From: Roseateles_E cavernae
GTDB lineage: Bacteria; Pseudomonadota; Gammaproteobacteria; Burkholderiales; Burkholderiaceae_C
Reading direction: 5' to 3'
DNA: 64,000 bases
Assembly: GCF_040187885.1 (NCBI RefSeq)
Contig: NZ_JBDPLH010000008.1
Span: 163,933-227,932 of the forward strand
In this document: piece by piece, positions 60,625 to 64,000 of the stretch
Numbering within the stretch: the first letter of the stretch is position 1
How the letters are laid out: each line of letters starts with the position of its first letter
The notes under the pieces: generated by a model
What the model was told of the DNA's origin: nothing
Databases searched by the model: none
What the model saw: the letters and a program-made list of their open reading frames with translations, nothing else
Position numbers and translations under genes: made by a program

Positions 60625-62319
60625 ATGCCGCATAACGTCAGTCTGATCTCCACCATTGCCGCCGGATTCGGCCTGGCAATTGTTTTCGGTTTCCTGGCCT
60701 CGCGCCTGAAGATGCCGCCCCTGGTCGGCTATCTGCTGGCCGGCATCGCGATCGGCCCGGCCACGCCCGGCTTCGTCGCCGATATCGATCTGGCCGGCCA
60801 GCTGGCCGAGATCGGCGTGATGCTGCTGATGTTCGGTGTCGGCCTGCATTTCTCGATGAAGGACCTGCTGGCCGTCAAGCGCATCGCGGTGCCCGGCGCC
60901 ATCGTGCAGATCGCGGTCGCCACCGCCCTCGGTTTCGGACTGTCAAACTGGTGGGGCTGGAGCCTGGGCGGCGCCCTGGTGTTCGGCCTGGCGCTGTCGG
61001 TCGCCAGCACCGTCGTGCTGCTGCGGGCGCTGGAGGCGCGGGGTCAGCTGGAAACCGCCAATGGCAGCATCGCGGTGGGTTGGCTGGTGGTCGAGGACCT
61101 GGTGATGGTGCTGGTGCTGGTGCTGCTGCCGCCGCTGGCCGGCCTGCTGGAAGGCAAGAGCGAGGCCAATCTGCTGGGCACGGTGGGCTGGACCCTGGCC
61201 AAGGTCGCGGCCTTCATCGTGCTGATGCTGGTGGTCGGGCGGCGGGTGTTTCCGCGTCTGCTGTTCGCGGTGGCCGGCACCGGTTCGCGCGAGCTGTTCA
61301 CGCTGTGCGTGGTCGCGGTGGCGGTGGGCGTGGCCTATGGCTCGGCGGCGCTGTTCGATGTGTCCTTCGCGCTGGGCGCCTTCTTCGCCGGCATGATGAT
61401 GCGCGAGTCGGAATACAGCCACCGCGCGGCCGACGAGTCGCTGCCCCTGCGCGATGCCTTCTCGGTGCTGTTCTTCGTCTCGGTGGGCATGCTGTTCGAC
61501 CCGCAGGTGCTGCTGGACGAGCCGCTGAAGGTGCTGGCGGTGGTCGCGATCATCGTGGTCGGCAAGACCCTGGCCGCGATCGCGCTGGTGCTGGCTTTTC
61601 GCTACCCGCTCAATACCGCGCTGACCGTCGGCGCCAGTCTGGCCCAGATCGGCGAGTTCTCTTTCATCCTGGCCGGACTGGGCGTGGCCGAGGGCCTGCT
61701 GCCCAAGGAGGGGCAGAGCCTGATACTGGCCGGCGCGCTGATCTCGATCGCGCTGAACTCGGTGCTGTTCACGGCGATCGAGCCGGTCAAGGCCTGGGTG
61801 CTGCGGCGCTCGTCCTGGGCGCGCCGCATGGAGCAGCGCGACGATCCGCTGGCCGAGCTGCCGATGAGCACCGATCAGGCCAAGCTGGAGGGTCAGGTCG
61901 TGCTGGTGGGCTATGGCCGGGTCGGCAAGCAGATCGCCGACGGGCTGCTGGCCGAGGGTGTGCATCTGGTGGTGGCCGAGCAGCAGCGCGAGCTGGTCGA
62001 GAGCCTGCGCCAGCGCCAGATCGCGGCCGTCAGCGGCGATGCCAGCGACCCGGCGGTGCTGATACAGGCGCATATCGCGCGGGCGGCCCTGCTGGTGATC
62101 AGCGGCGGCGACAGCCTGCAGGCGCGCCAGATGGTGGAAACGGCGCATCAGCTGAACCCCTCGATCCGCGTGCTGCTGCGCGCCTACAGCGAGGACGAGG
62201 CTGCGCTCTTGCGCCAGGCCGGGCTGGGCGAGGTCTTCGTGGCCGAACAATGCCTGGCCACGCATCTGACCGAGCGAGTGCTGGCCGCAATGGGCAGCGC
62301 GGCCAAGTCGCCGCACTGA
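60625..62319 (+). CDS. Kef-type cation:proton antiporter with TrkA-N domain (YbaL-like)
   Basis: This 564-residue inner-membrane protein has a 12-segment CPA2 antiporter core with GYLLAGIAIGP, the SVASTVVLLRAL segment and ALGAFFAGMMMRESEY. A cytoplasmic NAD-binding TrkA-N (RCK) domain follows near residue 425 (VVLVGYGRVGKQIADGLLAEG). Such YbaL/KefB proteins move potassium against protons. It lies 12 bases after lolA and 13 before rarA, so the run ftsK-lolA-antiporter-rarA is one likely operon. Confidence 0.9.
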   Translation: MPHNVSLISTIAAGFGLAIVFGFLASRLKMPPLVGYLLAGIAIGPATPGFVADIDLAGQLAEIGVMLLMFGVGLHFSMKDLLAVKRIAVPGAIVQIAVATALGFGLSNWWGWSLGGALVFGLALSVASTVVLLRALEARGQLETANGSIAVGWLVVEDLVMVLVLVLLPPLAGLLEGKSEANLLGTVGWTLAKVAAFIVLMLVVGRRVFPRLLFAVAGTGSRELFTLCVVAVAVGVAYGSAALFDVSFALGAFFAGMMMRESEYSHRAADESLPLRDAFSVLFFVSVGMLFDPQVLLDEPLKVLAVVAIIVVGKTLAAIALVLAFRYPLNTALTVGASLAQIGEFSFILAGLGVAEGLLPKEGQSLILAGALISIALNSVLFTAIEPVKAWVLRRSSWARRMEQRDDPLAELPMSTDQAKLEGQVVLVGYGRVGKQIADGLLAEGVHLVVAEQQRELVESLRQRQIAAVSGDASDPAVLIQAHIARAALLVISGGDSLQARQMVETAHQLNPSIRVLLRAYSEDEAALLRQAGLGEVFVAEQCLATHLTERVLAAMGSAAKSPH

Positions 62320-62332
62320 GACAATCGCCGGC

Positions 62333-63688
62333 ATGTCGAATGCCAACGAGTCCTTGTTTCCCGAGATGGCGCCACAGCCCGGCGCCGCGCCGGCCGCCGC
62401 GCACCCAAGCCACCAGCCATTGGCCGAACGCTTGCGGCCGGCCAGCCTCGACGAGGTGATCGGCCAGTCGCATCTGATCGGTCCGGGCCGGCCGCTGCGC
62501 CTGGCCTTTGAGTCCGGCAAGCCGCATTCGATGATTCTGTGGGGCCCGCCCGGCGTCGGCAAGACGACGCTGGCGCGGCTGACGGCCGAGGCCTTCGGCT
62601 ACAAGTTCATCGCACTGTCGGCGGTGTTCTCCGGGGTCAAGGAGATCCGCGCGTCGATGGAGCAGGCCGAGCACAACCAGGCGCTGGGCAAGAAGACGAT
62701 TCTGTTCGTTGACGAGATCCATCGCTTCAACAAGAGCCAGCAGGACGGGCTGCTGCCCTTTGTCGAGTCGGGCCTGGTGACCTTTGTCGGCGCGACCACC
62801 GAGAACCCTTCGTTCGAGGTTAACTCGGCCCTGCTGTCGCGCGCCCAGGTCTATGTGCTGCAGGCCCTCAGCGACGCGGAGCTGGGCCTGCTGGTGCAGC
62901 GCGCGCAAGAGCTCGTGCTGACCGAGCTGCGCCTGGACGAGCCGGCGGTCAACACCCTGGTCGGCTATGCCGACGGCGACGCGCGCCGCCTGCTGAACTT
63001 GCTGGAGCAGACCGACACGGCGGCCCGGGTGGCCGGCGTCAGCCTGGTCGATGCCGAATTCCTGCAGCAAGCCCTGACCCTCAATGCGCGGCGCTTCGAC
63101 AAGGGCGGCGACAACTTCTACGACCAGATCTCGGCGCTGCACAAATCGGTGCGTGGCTCCAATCCCGATGCTGCGCTCTACTGGCTGTGCCGCATGCTGG
63201 ATGGCGGCGCCGACGCCAAATACCTGGCGCGCCGCCTGGTGCGCATGGCCTGGGAGGACATCGGCCTGGCCGACCCGCGCGCGATGCAACTGGCCAACGA
63301 CGCCGCCAGCACCTTGGAGCGCCTGGGCTCGCCCGAGGGCGAGCTGGCGCTGGCCCAGGCGGCGATCTACCTGGCCATCGCGCCCAAGAGCAATGCTGGC
63401 TATATGGCCTATAACGAGGCACGCGCCTTCATCAAGAGCGACAAGTCGCGCACGGTGCCGCCCCATCTGCGCAATGCGCCGACACGGCTGATGAAGGAGC
63501 TGGGCCATGGCAAGGCCTACCGCTACGCCCATGACGAGCCCGAGGCCTATGCGGCCGGCGAGAGCTATCTGCCCGAGGGCATGGCCGAGCCCGGCTGGTA
63601 CCGGCCGGTGCCGCGCGGACTGGAATCCAAGATCGCCGACAAGCTGGCGCATCTGCGTCGGCTCGATGAGGAGGCTGGCAAGGAGTGA
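62333..63688 (+). CDS. rarA: Replication-associated recombination protein RarA
   Basis: This 451-residue AAA+ ATPase works at stalled replication forks. Walker A is GPPGVGKTTLAR near residue 68, Walker B LFVDEIHRFNKSQQD, then the sensor region GATTENPSFEVN and the RarA C-terminal part (YNEARAFIKSDKSR near residue 362). ftsK-lolA-rarA is a standard order, here with the antiporter put between lolA and rarA. Confidence 0.95.
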   Translation: MSNANESLFPEMAPQPGAAPAAAHPSHQPLAERLRPASLDEVIGQSHLIGPGRPLRLAFESGKPHSMILWGPPGVGKTTLARLTAEAFGYKFIALSAVFSGVKEIRASMEQAEHNQALGKKTILFVDEIHRFNKSQQDGLLPFVESGLVTFVGATTENPSFEVNSALLSRAQVYVLQALSDAELGLLVQRAQELVLTELRLDEPAVNTLVGYADGDARRLLNLLEQTDTAARVAGVSLVDAEFLQQALTLNARRFDKGGDNFYDQISALHKSVRGSNPDAALYWLCRMLDGGADAKYLARRLVRMAWEDIGLADPRAMQLANDAASTLERLGSPEGELALAQAAIYLAIAPKSNAGYMAYNEARAFIKSDKSRTVPPHLRNAPTRLMKELGHGKAYRYAHDEPEAYAAGESYLPEGMAEPGWYRPVPRGLESKIADKLAHLRRLDEEAGKE

Positions 63689-63713
63689 GTCATTGTTGTG
63701 GATACTTAATTAG

Positions 63714-63731
63714 TTTTATGTATACACTAAA
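63714..63731. promoter_or_regulatory. Candidate operator with GTATAC core
   Basis: TTTTATGTATACACTAAA has the dyad TTT-n2-TGTATACA-n2-AAA in an AT-rich island 210 bases before the LivH-type gene. TGTATACA cores are bound by some GntR-family regulators in betaproteobacteria; no such gene is seen nearby. Confidence 0.45.
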
Positions 63732-63834
63732 AACAGGCAATTTTTGAGAATCCCGCCAGCGGGTATTCCCCAGCGAATCGGGCGATTCACGCACTTCTAC
63801 AATCGCGCCAGCCTGCAGGACCGATGGCCATCTG

Positions 63835-63865
63835 GGCCCGCCGACGATTGCGGCGGGCCTTTTTG
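63835..63865 (+). terminator. Rho-independent terminator ahead of the LivH-type gene
   Basis: Nine-base arms GGCCCGCCG and CGGCGGGCC around ACGATTG with five T. It lies in the 252-base gap between rarA and the permease gene. A TACAAT hexamer at 63798-63803 lies just before it, so a very short transcript could start and end here. The gap otherwise shows no coding frame. Confidence 0.82.
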
Positions 63866-63940
63866 TTGCTCAGGTCTTCGCACAATGAATCGCGGTCTTC
63901 GGCCCCTTGGGGGCCGGACCGCCGAACCGGAGAAGTCGCG

Positions 63941-64000
63941 ATGGAAACCTTTATCCAGCAAATCATCAACGGGCTGGTGCTCGGAAGCATGTATGCGCTG
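63941..64000 (+). CDS. Branched-chain amino acid ABC transporter permease (LivH-like), N-terminal part
   Basis: Only 20 codons are seen before the right edge, reading METFIQQIINGLVLGSMYAL, the typical start of LivH-type permeases. The ATG follows a CCGGAGAAG ribosome-binding site. The rest of the likely liv operon lies outside the window. Confidence 0.8.
   Translation, partial: METFIQQIINGLVLGSMYAL

Overview
The window is about 64 kb of high-GC chromosome, almost fully packed with genes. It looks like a betaproteobacterium of the order Burkholderiales, probably near the Rubrivivax/Roseateles/Leptothrix group. Supporting signs are the Arg32-type EF-P beside its rhamnosyltransferase EarP, the receptor-DUF3649-PepSY-DUF3325 iron block, the DUF3717-DUF1289 protein, and the pcm-rhodanese-tolC order. 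The genus placement is inference from gene content; no rRNA gene is present. I saw no prophage, insertion sequence or CRISPR array.

Layout. 1-207 is the edge of an unrecognised gene. 389-3748 is an arsenic operon, arsR-arsC-aqpS-arsH-arsO, with an aquaglyceroporin in place of an ArsB/Acr3 pump. It is followed directly (3857-7314) by a second cassette: a MarR regulator, a fused GNAT acetyltransferase-flavoprotein and an MFS transporter. 7501-8922 holds three small unrecognised genes. 8933-13417 (minus) is a Fur-type iron-siderophore uptake operon. 13667-14022 is a LexA-type box followed by an unknown 95-residue gene. 14229-18081 holds a DUF1090 protein, a two-component system and a lipoprotein serine hydrolase. 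18142-26236 has tRNA-Ala, a hydrolase, small membrane proteins and the housekeeping run mnmH-glnD-map-uppP. 26349-33917 is a TetR-controlled RND efflux set ending with a TolC-type channel; the pump gene carries an in-frame repeat insertion. 34069-40723 has a DMT exporter, yaaA, a 2OG oxygenase, a divergent Lrp/acetolactate synthase pair, and efp-earP. 40756-46744 has uvrC, a lipoprotein, pgsA, an HU gene, tRNA-Val, ppiD and tRNA-His. 46806-55579 has small proteins, a MATE exporter, trpS, purN, an rRNA methylase, a desaturase and the rpmB-rpmG pair. 55802-63688 has trxB, a Crp/Fnr regulator, ftsK-lolA-antiporter-rarA. The right edge starts a LivH-type permease.

How parts work together. The arsenic genes would reduce arsenate (ArsC), let arsenite out through the channel (AqpS), and handle organic or redox-stressed arsenic species with flavoproteins (ArsH, ArsO). 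The adjacent MarR cassette plausibly extends this to modified arsenicals. Its regulator and fusion enzyme carry vicinal cysteine pairs, as ArsR does. The TetR-adaptor-pump-TolC run forms a complete tripartite exporter. The receptor-DUF3649-PepSY-DUF3325 set forms a complete iron-siderophore entry route. EF-P and EarP form a modification pair for translation of polyproline stretches.

Main points for a second look: the MarR/ArsN-flavoprotein/MFS cassette, the LexA-boxed 95-residue gene, and the 81-base insertion in the RND pump, which resembles an intergenic repeat found elsewhere in the window. All family calls are from reading motifs by eye; no database search was run.
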